DNA from: Lachnospiraceae bacterium
GTDB taxonomy: Bacteria > Bacillota > Clostridia > Lachnospirales > Lachnospiraceae
Assembly: GCA_900766925.1 (NCBI GenBank)
Contig: CAAFXG010000538.1
Span: forward strand, 1 to 21,755
DNA length: 21,755 nucleotides
Direction: 5' to 3'
Positions within the stretch are counted from its first letter, which is position 1. Each line of letters starts with the position of its first letter. Made by a program: the position numbers and the translations under genes. Under the pieces are notes generated by a model, which was not told the origin of the DNA, made no database searches, and saw only the letters and a list, made by a program, of their open reading frames with translations. This document shows positions 15,415-21,755 of the stretch, one piece after another.

Positions 15415-16512
15415 ATGGAGAATAAGCTTAGTAAGGAATTGTCCAAGCGTTGGATTATGTCGTATCTTGCAATGTTATTTATCGGGATACTGTGCATAAT
15501 TGCGGCGGCTGCAATTGGATATGTAATATGCAGCAGAAAAATCTGGTATGCATCTGATAAATGGTATACGTTGATTAGTAACATTCATGATAATCTTGGT
15601 ATATGCATACTCGCCGCATTTTTGGTACTGAACATTATCCTGGTTATCAAAATGTTTGGAAATATTTCAAAGGCAATACAACAGATTTCGGACTCCATCA
15701 CCCATATAGATGAAAACAGTGATTTTGAAATTGAATTGCCATCAATGTTTGGCGTTCTGCAGCATCAGCTTGACGAGCTTAATCTTAATCTGAAAATGAG
15801 CAGACAGGCTGAGCGTGAGGCGAATAACCGCAAAAATGATATGCTGATGTATATGGCCCACGATTTGAAAACACCTCTTACTTCAATTATAGGATATCTG
15901 AACCTTATTAATGATGAGGAGGCCATAACTGACGAAACCCGCAAAAAATACGAGGCAATTATCCTCAAAAAAGCCCTTCGGCTTGAGGATTTAATTAATG
16001 AATTCTTTGATATTACAAGAATGAATTTCACAAGAATGATACTTGAGACATCGCAGGTTAATATGTCTGTTATGGTTGAGCAGATGCTGTTTGAATTTCA
16101 GCCTGTTTTTAACAGCAAGGGCTTGACCTATACCTATGAAAAGGATGAAAATGTGCAGGTGATGTGTGATGTAAATAAAATGGAGCGTGTGTTTGATAAC
16201 CTGCTTAAGAATATTGCGAATTACAGCTACAGTAATACCAATATCAAGGTTGAACTTAGAAGATATGAGGACAATGGTTTTACCCTCAAAACCAGCAATT
16301 GCGGAAAAACAATTCCTCAAGAGAAGCAGGAGGCAATATTTCAGCAGTTTTTTAGAATGGACAGCTCACGTAGCACGTCTTCCGGTGGGGCAGGTCTTGG
16401 CCTTGCGGTCTCTAAACAGATAGTAGATTTACATGGTGGACAGATAAGGTGTGAAAGCGAGGATGAGGTAATTAATTTTATAGTTACTGTGCCGGGCAGG
16501 AGTAAAGCTTAA
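15415..16512 (+). CDS. Sensor histidine kinase, VanS-like
   Basis: Membrane sensor partner of the preceding regulator. 365 residues from ATG 15415. Two transmembrane spans (about 12-38 and 60-80) with only a short extracellular loop, a cytoplasmic HAMP-like linker, H-box YMAHDLKTPLTS with phosphorylated His149, N-box NLLKNIANYSY, then G-boxes ending SGGAGLGLAVSKQIV. The motifs match VanS closely. Start is ambiguous: TTG 15391 has AGGAGGGG at 15376-15383, while ATG 15415 has GGGAGGA at 15403-15409. I prefer the ATG; the alternative adds eight residues. The short sensor loop suggests sensing in or near the membrane. Confidence 0.9.
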   Translation: MENKLSKELSKRWIMSYLAMLFIGILCIIAAAAIGYVICSRKIWYASDKWYTLISNIHDNLGICILAAFLVLNIILVIKMFGNISKAIQQISDSITHIDENSDFEIELPSMFGVLQHQLDELNLNLKMSRQAEREANNRKNDMLMYMAHDLKTPLTSIIGYLNLINDEEAITDETRKKYEAIILKKALRLEDLINEFFDITRMNFTRMILETSQVNMSVMVEQMLFEFQPVFNSKGLTYTYEKDENVQVMCDVNKMERVFDNLLKNIANYSYSNTNIKVELRRYEDNGFTLKTSNCGKTIPQEKQEAIFQQFFRMDSSRSTSSGGAGLGLAVSKQIVDLHGGQIRCESEDEVINFIVTVPGRSKA

Positions 16513-16573
16513 GAAAATCGTAAGAATTATAACAGAATAAATTAAAGCATACATTTATGTTGTCGTTTATCAT
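16509..16573 (+). promoter_or_regulatory. Candidate VanR-like boxes and promoter for the C39-peptidase gene
   Basis: TTAAGA at 16509-16514 and GTAAGA at 16520-16525 repeat the 11-bp spacing seen upstream of the regulator; a degenerate TTAAAG lies one further double turn on (16542). TATCAT at 16568-16573 is a good -10, 26 bp from the start of that last box, the same distance as at the regulator promoter. The first box overlaps the kinase stop codon. Suggests a separate, co-regulated promoter for the peptidase. Confidence 0.4.
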
Positions 16574-16633
16574 AGCAATATGAAGAAAAAGGTCATTTGA
16601 CACATTTTGGATTTAGTCAGAGGGAGGAAAGCT

Positions 16634-17551
16634 ATGGAGCAGCATGCTATGTATGGAAGAAAATATCTGGAACGTCAGAAAAGAAGGCGCAGGAGAAGGC
16701 TAAAGGCATATGCCTGCTATTTTGCAAGAATGGGTTTGTTTGTCTTTCTTGTAATGTTTGCAGCCATGAAGCTTACTGAAGGTTTGCAGCATTATATGGA
16801 TAAGAACGTCATGGAGACTGCGGGACAGATTACAGCCGTTGAATATACAGAACAGACGACACAGCATATGGTTGACTCTGAGACAGGTGGTTTGGATGCT
16901 GATTATATGTCTTCTGATTCTCTGGTGGAGCAGGGCTATCCGGAAAGTCTTGTTGAGTTATTTGACAAGAATCCGGAAGCAAGACAGTTTGTGCTTGATT
17001 ACAGGAAACACGCAGATGATGGTGTTTCGTATGATATATCAGGTGAGGTCACAGAGGGTGTTATACCACATTTTTTGCAGTGGGATGAGCGATGGGGATA
17101 CAGCATGTATGGTGATGATTTCATGGCAGTAACAGGATGTGGTCCAACCTGTCTTTCTATGGTATATTGCGGACTTACAGGTGATGACAGAATGAGCCCG
17201 CCCGCTGTTGCTGAAAAGGCATTTAATGAAGGATATTATGTTGATGGGGCAGGTTCGTCCTGGGATATGATGACCACGCTTGCAAATGAAATGGGTCTGT
17301 ATGTTAATAGTGTAATATTTGATGAGTATCATATTACAAATGAGCTTCAAAGCGGAAATCCTATCATTTGTATAATGGGTCCTGGAACATTTACCACAAC
17401 GGGACATTTTATAGTCCTTTATGGTATAGACGGCAATGGAAATATATTGATTAAAGACCCTAACAGCATATTAAAAACCAATACATCCTGGACTCTTGAT
17501 GAGCTCATGCCGCAGATAAACAACCTGTGGAGTTATAGTTATTATGGATAA
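16634..17551 (+). CDS. Membrane-anchored C39-like cysteine peptidase
   Basis: Predicted type II membrane protein with an extracellular papain-fold (Peptidase_C39_2-like) domain. 305 residues. Arg/Lys-rich cytoplasmic start (about 10-24), one membrane span (about 27-45), a linker, then the catalytic domain from about 144. Catalytic Cys169 in TGCGPTCLSM, His258 in TTGHFIVLYG, and Asp275 in KDPNS, the expected order for the family. Start ATG 16634 follows AGGGAGGAAAG; an upstream TTG at 16607 has no RBS. It sits 121 bp after the VanS-like kinase, behind phased boxes like those of the regulator promoter, so it is the likely effector of this system. Target (cell-wall peptide, surface protein or peptide antibiotic) is unknown. 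Confidence 0.83.
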   Translation: MEQHAMYGRKYLERQKRRRRRRLKAYACYFARMGLFVFLVMFAAMKLTEGLQHYMDKNVMETAGQITAVEYTEQTTQHMVDSETGGLDADYMSSDSLVEQGYPESLVELFDKNPEARQFVLDYRKHADDGVSYDISGEVTEGVIPHFLQWDERWGYSMYGDDFMAVTGCGPTCLSMVYCGLTGDDRMSPPAVAEKAFNEGYYVDGAGSSWDMMTTLANEMGLYVNSVIFDEYHITNELQSGNPIICIMGPGTFTTTGHFIVLYGIDGNGNILIKDPNSILKTNTSWTLDELMPQINNLWSYSYYG

Positions 17552-17711
17552 AATTTATTAAATTTTATGCTCATCCTTGTTTATCTGATTTATTTTTAAA
17601 TAAATTTGCATTTTTTTAATTTATTTTGTGGCATATTCCTTGTTTTTTTGCTATACTGATACCAATATTGTTTTATAAAGGTGCTGGAAGAATAGTATGG
17701 AGGTAAACGAT

Positions 17712-18995
17712 ATGAAGGCATACAAGGATATGAGTAAGGACGAGCTTCTTACAATTAAGGCCGCATTAGAAGAAGAATATAAGGTTGAAGAGGCAAAGGG
17801 ATTATCACTGAATATGGCTAGAGGAAAGCCGGGCAAATCACAGCTTGAGCTTGCAATGCCTATGCTGGATGTAATTAACAGCTCTTCAGATATGAATACA
17901 TTGCTTGGAAATGATACACGTAATTACGGTGACCTTGATGGTATCGGTGAGTGTAGAAAGCTTATGGCTGATATGATGGAGGTTAAGAAGGACAATGTTA
18001 TCGTTTGCGGTAATTCAAGTCTTAATATAATGTATGACACAGTTTCACGTTCAATGACAATGGGTGTTAATGGTTCGACGCCATGGTGTAAGCTGGACAA
18101 GGTTAAATTCCTCTGCCCTGTACCGGGATATGACAGACATTTCAAGATTACGGAGGTATTTGGCATTGAAATGATTAACATTCCTCTCTACAGTGACGGA
18201 CCTGATATGGACATGGTAGAGGAGTATGTGAATAATGACCCTGCTGTTAAGGGAATATGGTGTGTTCCAAAGTATTCCAACCCAACAGGTATTTCATATT
18301 CTGACGAGGTTGTTAAGCGTTTTGCAAACCTTAAGCCGGCAGCAGAGGATTTTAGAATCTACTGGGATAACGCGTATTGTATTCATCACATTTATGATGA
18401 TACACAGGATGTGATTCTTAATATATTGGACGAGTGTGAGAAGGCCGGTAATCCTAACATGGTTTATATATTTGCATCAACATCAAAGATAAGCTTTCCT
18501 GGTTCCGGTGTGTCTGCAATTGCAACTTCATTGGAGAATATTGAATATATTAAGAAATATATGACTGTTCAGACAATTGGTCATGATAAGATTAACCAGC
18601 TTAGACATGTCAGATTTTTTAAGGATATCGATGGTCTCAAGGCTCATATGAAGAAGCACGGAGATATTCTTCGACCTAAATTTGAGGCGGTTCTCAACAT
18701 TCTTGACGAGGAGCTTTCCGGTCTTGAGATTGGTACATGGATTAAGCCTAGAGGCGGATATTTTGTGTCATTTAATTCTTTGCCGGGCTGTGCAAAGGCG
18801 ATAGTATCTAAGTGCAAGGATTTAGGTGTTGTACTTACAGGTGCAGGTGCAACCTACCCGTATGGAAAGGATCCTGAGGATTCCAATATTCGTATTGCAC
18901 CATCCTTCCCAACACCTGAGGAGATGGAGCAGGCAGCTAAGGTATTTGTTCTTTGTGTTAAGCTTGTAAGCGTTGAGAAGCTGCTTGCAGAGTAA
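17712..18995 (+). CDS. Class I/II aminotransferase, AspT (Aminotran_MocR) type
   Basis: PLP-dependent transaminase, probably aspartate/2-oxoglutarate, of the subgroup common in Clostridia and actinobacteria (class Ic, PF12897-like). 427 residues from ATG 17712. Landmarks: N-terminal LSLNMARGKPG, the PVPGYDRHF region, KYSNPTG, YWDNAYCIHH with the PLP-contacting Asp/Tyr, PLP-binding Lys259 in ASTSKISFPGSG, and C-terminal SNIRIAPSFP with the carboxylate-binding Arg. ATG 17712 is preceded by GGAGGT at 17699-17704 with 7 bp spacing; the in-frame ATG at 17697 overlaps that site and lacks its own. A weak promoter (TTGTGG, 20 bp, TATACT at 17652-17657) is possible. Monocistronic, closed by the terminator at 19031. 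Other amino-donor specificity is possible. Confidence 0.88.
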   Translation: MKAYKDMSKDELLTIKAALEEEYKVEEAKGLSLNMARGKPGKSQLELAMPMLDVINSSSDMNTLLGNDTRNYGDLDGIGECRKLMADMMEVKKDNVIVCGNSSLNIMYDTVSRSMTMGVNGSTPWCKLDKVKFLCPVPGYDRHFKITEVFGIEMINIPLYSDGPDMDMVEEYVNNDPAVKGIWCVPKYSNPTGISYSDEVVKRFANLKPAAEDFRIYWDNAYCIHHIYDDTQDVILNILDECEKAGNPNMVYIFASTSKISFPGSGVSAIATSLENIEYIKKYMTVQTIGHDKINQLRHVRFFKDIDGLKAHMKKHGDILRPKFEAVLNILDEELSGLEIGTWIKPRGGYFVSFNSLPGCAKAIVSKCKDLGVVLTGAGATYPYGKDPEDSNIRIAPSFPTPEEMEQAAKVFVLCVKLVSVEKLLAE

Positions 18996-19030
18996 ATTTG
19001 TTATCTTGCATTTTTTATATTAATGTAACT

Positions 19031-19078
19031 AACAAGCATAATGAATATTTATTGTAGTGTTCATTATGCTTGTTTTTT
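19031..19078 (+). terminator. Rho-independent terminator after the aminotransferase gene
   Basis: Perfect 15-bp inverted repeat, AACAAGCATAATGAA (19031-19045) with its complement at 19060-19074, ending in a T-rich run to 19078. Confidence 0.9.
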
Positions 19079-19190
19079 GTTTATAGATACATAGTTTATT
19101 ATGTATATTATTTTTTAATCCGGTTAATACTCCTTATGTACATTACAAAGCATATTTATAAAGGCTTTGAGAAAACACGAGGTGTATTTT

Positions 19191-19649
19191 ATGGTTTTAA
19201 AAGAAAAAGAAAAGACTGTAATTCAGGATTTACAGACACAGGAGAAAAGCTGTATCGAAAAATACGGTCAGTATGCTACACAGGCAAAGGACCCTGTATT
19301 AAAGGATTTATTTAAGAGACTGCTGCAGGATGAGCAGAAGCATTATGATACATTACAGCAGGTATTAGGTGGAACTATCCCTGATTGTGACTGTAATGAT
19401 AGTGACGGAGCAAATTATAAGCCGACAGCTACCTATGATGCGATGGAACAGTCAGAGGACAAGAAGGCCGATTGCTTCCTGGCAACAGATTGTATTGGTA
19501 CAGAGAAGCTTGTGTCATCAGAGTACAATACAAATGTGTTTGCCTTCTGCGATTCAAAGCTTCGTAAGCTCCTTGCCGATATCCAGATTGAGGAACAGAA
19601 TCACGCAGACATGCTCTGGAAATACAAGTCAGCAAACGGAATGGCATAA
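19191..19649 (+). CDS. Ferritin-like / CotF-type four-helix protein
   Basis: 152-residue protein with two helical hairpins. Each half carries a carboxylate followed 30 residues later by E-x2-H: Glu18 with Glu48-His51, and Glu105 with Glu135-His138, the pattern of a ferritin-like di-iron or metal-binding bundle; related proteins are often labelled spore coat protein (CotF) or rubrerythrin-like. The halves are joined by an acidic, Cys-containing linker (PDCDCNDSDG, then Cys95 and Cys101), unusual for a plain ferritin fold. Start ATG 19191 behind GAGGTG; an in-frame TTG at 19167 has no RBS. Monocistronic, own terminator. Oxygen/peroxide protection or spore/surface role are both possible; I do not assign a function. 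Confidence 0.72.
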   Translation: MVLKEKEKTVIQDLQTQEKSCIEKYGQYATQAKDPVLKDLFKRLLQDEQKHYDTLQQVLGGTIPDCDCNDSDGANYKPTATYDAMEQSEDKKADCFLATDCIGTEKLVSSEYNTNVFAFCDSKLRKLLADIQIEEQNHADMLWKYKSANGMA

Positions 19650-19671
19650 TTAAATAATTGCAAATGTTTTT

Positions 19672-19713
19672 GCAGTCAGAATGTGAGGATTAATCACAGT
19701 CTGGCTGCTTTTT
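19672..19713 (+). terminator. Rho-independent terminator after the ferritin-like gene
   Basis: GCAGTCAGAATGTGA (19672-19686) pairs with TCACAGTCTGGCTGC (19694-19708), 14 of 15 positions including one wobble, with a 7-nt loop, followed by TTTTT. Confidence 0.88.
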
Positions 19714-19767
19714 ATATGTTTTTGGTTAGGCAAGGAGGCTTGTTTAATATAATATTATATTTTTCCC

Positions 19768-19796
19768 TTGACAAATTATGAATAGATGGTTATATT
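19768..19796 (+). promoter_or_regulatory. Sigma-A promoter of the SGNH hydrolase gene
   Basis: Perfect -35 TTGACA (19768-19773), 17-bp spacer, -10 TATATT (19791-19796). Transcription should begin near 19803, giving a leader of about 55 nt. The -10 is embedded in the left arm of a long inverted repeat. Confidence 0.85.
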
Positions 19797-19833
19797 AAAC
19801 ATACTAAAACAGTATGAATAGTATGTTTAATAT
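19792..19833 (+). promoter_or_regulatory. Long palindromic operator overlapping the -10 and start site
   Basis: ATATTAAACATACTA (19792-19806) is a perfect 15-bp inverted repeat of TAGTATGTTTAATAT (19819-19833). A nested pair CATACT (19800-19805) / AGTATG (19811-19816) uses the same core, and a further TGTTTAATAT half-site lies upstream of the -35 at 19741-19750. A repressor bound here would block the promoter, and the far half-site could allow looping or cooperative binding. No regulator gene is adjacent. Confidence 0.62.
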
Positions 19834-19857
19834 GAAATGGAAAAGGCGGTGATGTGT

Positions 19858-20502
19858 ATGAAACAGATTTTATGTTTTGGCGATTCGAATACGTGGGGCT
19901 TGATTCCCGGTACATATAACCGATTTCCCTGGGAAAAACGATGGACCGGAATACTTGATACAATGATTAACGCTCAGGGTTATCGTGTTATTGAGGAAGG
20001 CTTATGTGGAAGAACTACTGTATTTGATGACATTAATCGAAGGGGCAGAAAAGGTATTGAATTATTGCCTGTTATTTTAGAAACCCATAATCCAATCGAA
20101 TTAATTGTCATTATGCTTGGAACCAATGATTGTAAATATGCGTATGATACTGACGAAAAAAAGATAGCCGACGGAATAGAGCAAATTGTTAAGCTGACAA
20201 AAAGTATGACTCGGGATGTACAGATACTCCTTGTTTCGCCTATATCTCTTGGAGATGGTGTTGGAGATGAGGGATATGATACCGAGTTTAATGAGAAGTC
20301 TGTATTAGTCAGTAAGCGTTTGCCGGACGAATACAGAAGGATTGCAGCCAAGCATAATATCAGCTATATTGCAGCCTCGGATTATGCCGAACCAAGTATT
20401 ACAGATAGGGAGCATTTGGATGAAAATGGTCACAGAGAGCTTGCAAATGCTATATTTTCAAAGCTACAGGATATGCTGAAAATAAATAAAAAAATTGCAT
20501 GA
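19858..20502 (+). CDS. SGNH/GDSL hydrolase (arylesterase / acetyl-esterase type)
   Basis: Serine esterase of the SGNH superfamily, likely removing acetyl or other short acyl groups from a small substrate or glycan. 214 residues, no signal peptide, so cytoplasmic. All four blocks are present: Ser10 in FGDSNTWG, Gly51, Asn90 in LGTND, and Asp183/His186 in DREH. Start ATG 19858 follows AAAAGGCGGTG at the right distance; in-frame ATGs at 19837 and 19852 are too early or too close to that site. It is alone, under a strong promoter with a long operator, which implies tight substrate-dependent repression. Acetylxylan-type deacetylation after glycan uptake would suit the organism but is inference. 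Confidence 0.88.
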   Translation: MKQILCFGDSNTWGLIPGTYNRFPWEKRWTGILDTMINAQGYRVIEEGLCGRTTVFDDINRRGRKGIELLPVILETHNPIELIVIMLGTNDCKYAYDTDEKKIADGIEQIVKLTKSMTRDVQILLVSPISLGDGVGDEGYDTEFNEKSVLVSKRLPDEYRRIAAKHNISYIAASDYAEPSITDREHLDENGHRELANAIFSKLQDMLKINKKIA

Positions 20503-20510
20503 ATTAATTG

Positions 20511-20539
20511 TTGACAAATAAAAAAATGAGGATTATAAT
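20511..20539 (+). promoter_or_regulatory. Consensus sigma-A promoter of the cysteine synthase gene
   Basis: TTGACA (20511-20516), 17-bp spacer, TATAAT (20534-20539): both hexamers are perfect. The leader from about 20546 to the ATG is about 60 nt and holds CCAA (20562-20565) and TTGG (20574-20577) in inverted orientation, a possible regulator site. It is too short for a T-box or SAM riboswitch. Confidence 0.9.
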
Positions 20540-20604
20540 TCATTTCATAGTAAACCTAGTAACCAAGTGGGAAATTGGAGAATTGATTTTAGGAGGTAGA
20601 GAAT

Positions 20605-21543
20605 ATGAGTAAGATAATTGAGAGTTCAGTGGAGTTAATTGGTAACACACCTTTACTTAAGGCAGGTAACTATGCAAAGAAGTCAGGAATAACCGATGTA
20701 ACGGTATTAACTAAGCTGGAGTATCTTAATCCGGCAGGTTCAGTAAAGGACCGTATCGCACTTGCAATGATTGAGGATGCTGAGGAAAAGGGTATACTTA
20801 AACCGGGGGCAACAATCATTGAACCAACATCAGGTAATACAGGAATTGGTCTTGCCGCAGTTGCTACCGCAAAGGGATATAAAGCAATTCTTACGCTTCC
20901 GGATACTATGAGTGTTGAGAGACGAACACTGCTTAAAGCCTATGGTGCCGAGCTTGTACTTACAGAGGGTGCCAAGGGAATGAAGGGAGCGATTGCAAAG
21001 GCAAATGAGCTTAAGGAATCAATACCGGGTTCGGTAATTCTCGGTCAGTTTGTTAATCCTGCGAATCCTGCAGTTCACAAGGCTACAACCGGTCCGGAGA
21101 TTTGGGAGCAGACAGATGGCAAGGTAGACATTTTTGTTGCAGGCGTAGGTACCGGCGGTACAATTACAGGTGTTGGAGAATTCCTTAAATCCAAGAATCC
21201 TGATGTAAAGATTGTAGCAGTTGAACCGGCTTCAAGCCCTGTTCTTTCAACAGGAACATCGGGTGCTCATAAGATTCAGGGAATCGGTGCAGGCTTTGTT
21301 CCTGATGTGTTAAATACATCGGTTTACGATGAAATAATTACAATCGAGAATGAGGATGCATTTACAGAGGGGCGTGAATTTGCACTGAGCGAGGGAATTT
21401 TGGTAGGTATTTCTTCGGGTGCAGCCTTGAAGGCAGCTACAATTCTTGCTAAGAGACCTGAGAATAAGGGTAAGACAATTGTAGCTCTGCTTCCGGATTC
21501 AGGTGACAGATACCTTTCTACACCATTGTTTAATGGGAATTAG
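20605..21543 (+). CDS. cysK: Cysteine synthase (O-acetylserine sulfhydrylase A)
   Basis: PLP enzyme that makes L-cysteine from O-acetyl-L-serine and sulfide in the cytoplasm. 312 residues, normal for CysK. N-terminal IGNTPLL, PLP Schiff-base Lys48 in NPAGSVKDR, substrate loop PTSGNTG (75-80), phosphate-binding GTGGT, the serine-contact region GISSGAA, and C-terminal PDSGDRYLSTPLF typical of CysK/CysM. Start ATG 20605 behind AGGAGGT. Single gene under a perfect promoter; no cysE or sulfate genes in view. Confidence 0.95.
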   Translation: MSKIIESSVELIGNTPLLKAGNYAKKSGITDVTVLTKLEYLNPAGSVKDRIALAMIEDAEEKGILKPGATIIEPTSGNTGIGLAAVATAKGYKAILTLPDTMSVERRTLLKAYGAELVLTEGAKGMKGAIAKANELKESIPGSVILGQFVNPANPAVHKATTGPEIWEQTDGKVDIFVAGVGTGGTITGVGEFLKSKNPDVKIVAVEPASSPVLSTGTSGAHKIQGIGAGFVPDVLNTSVYDEIITIENEDAFTEGREFALSEGILVGISSGAALKAATILAKRPENKGKTIVALLPDSGDRYLSTPLFNGN

Positions 21544-21550
21544 TGAATGC

Positions 21551-21582
21551 TTGACATATGTTTGAATAATATAACGTATAAT
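21551..21582 (+). promoter_or_regulatory. Possible promoter of the structured RNA at the right end
   Basis: Perfect TTGACA (21551-21556) and perfect TATAAT (21577-21582), but with a 20-bp spacer, longer than optimal. A second -10-like TATAAC (21570-21575) would give only 13 bp. It lies just after the cysK stop and points right. Confidence 0.5.
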
Positions 21583-21588
21583 GTGGAA

Positions 21589-21742
21589 TTATCACAAATA
21601 ATGAGTCTGTCGCATTAGACATAAACAGGGCTTGGAACCACTACTAATTCTAAATGTATACTGTTTTCATTCCGTTATGCAGGACATTACGAAGAGCCTT
21701 TTAAATCAAAAATCATGTTCAGCATAGGCTTCCATGATTTTT
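21589..21742 (+). ncRNA. Candidate small structured RNA or attenuated leader
   Basis: About 154 nt between a likely start (near 21589) and a terminator. No coding frame. Possible helices: GTCT/AGAC (21605-21608 with 21617-21620); AGGGCTT (21627-21633) with AAGAGCCT (21692-21699, one bulge); inside it AATGT/ACATT (21653-21657 with 21684-21688) and CTG/CAG (21661-21663 with 21680-21682). This gives a long rod with a large internal bubble, an outline compatible with 6S RNA, but I do not recognise family-specific bases. A riboswitch or leader of a gene beyond the edge is equally possible. Confidence 0.4.
21708..21742. terminator. Terminator at the right end, possibly bidirectional
   Basis: AAAAATCATG (21708-21717) is a perfect 10-bp inverted repeat of CATGATTTTT (21733-21742). 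The T-tract is part of the stem, and the A-tract on the other side would serve a convergent transcript from the right. Confidence 0.7.
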
Positions 21743-21755
21743 AAGTCTCTTCTCC

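Noticed and set aside
14613..16512. Vancomycin resistance cluster
   Set aside because: Only the VanR/VanS-like pair is present; no D-Ala-D-Lac ligase, dehydrogenase or VanX dipeptidase gene is in the window.
16597..16602. TTGACA just ahead of the C39-like peptidase gene as a -35
   Set aside because: The matching -10 would lie at or past the RBS and shows no resemblance to TATAAT.
17629..17645. TGGCAT-N5-TTGTT resembling a sigma-54 promoter before the aminotransferase gene
   Set aside because: The near-invariant GC of the -12 element is GT, and a sigma-A -10 (TATACT) lies nearby.
19087..19106. ATACATA/TATGTAT inverted repeat before the ferritin-like gene
   Set aside because: Only 7-bp arms in a very AT-rich stretch, not tied to a clear promoter; likely chance.

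Overview
The window looks like a chromosomal segment of an anaerobic, low-to-mid GC Firmicute. The best fit is a gut or rumen Lachnospiraceae of the Roseburia / Lachnospira / Butyrivibrio type. The basis is: strong AGGAGG ribosome binding sites; a modular GH16 glucanase with family 4/16 carbohydrate-binding modules; a clostridial-type 4-hydroxybutyrate dehydrogenase; VanR/VanS-like regulators; and consensus sigma-A promoters. Every recognised gene lies on the + strand. I saw no tRNA, rRNA, CRISPR array, IS element or phage gene.

Layout. (1) 1-3857: 3' part of a large secreted beta-glucanase (tandem Pro/Thr linker, GH16 domain, about six CBM4/16-like modules), closed by a strong terminator at 3929-3968. 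(2) 4196-14319: an eleven-gene catabolic locus. It runs P-II regulator, PotABCD-type polyamine ABC importer, 4-hydroxybutyrate dehydrogenase, ornithine-cyclodeaminase-like protein, then four tightly coupled genes for a flavin/iron-sulfur amine (opine/proline/sarcosine-type) dehydrogenase. A terminator follows at 14353-14391. (3) 14613-17551: a VanR/VanS-like two-component system followed by a membrane-anchored C39-like cysteine peptidase. Matching 11-bp phased TTAAGA-type boxes lie ahead of the regulator and of the peptidase. (4) 17712-21543: separate single genes: class I aminotransferase (AspT/MocR-type), ferritin-like protein, SGNH esterase under a striking operator, and cysteine synthase. 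(5) 21544-21755: a promoter, a structured gene-free stretch and a terminator, probably a small RNA or an attenuated leader.

The most interesting part is region 2. Its parts suggest one pathway: a P-II protein (without the usual uridylylation tyrosine and with a longer T-loop) senses energy or nitrogen state and acts on the importer. The importer brings in a cationic amine or N-substituted amino acid. A membrane-independent FAD/Fe-S dehydrogenase splits or oxidises it. The carbon skeleton may leave as succinate semialdehyde/4-hydroxybutyrate, a known entry to butyrate in clostridia. The dehydrogenase has an unusual redox arrangement: the alpha subunit carries a 2[4Fe-4S] ferredoxin domain where HcnB/OoxA proteins have a BFD-type [2Fe-2S] domain, and the BFD domain is a separate gene. 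The substrate is not visible from sequence. The pathway is inference; the individual families are well supported.
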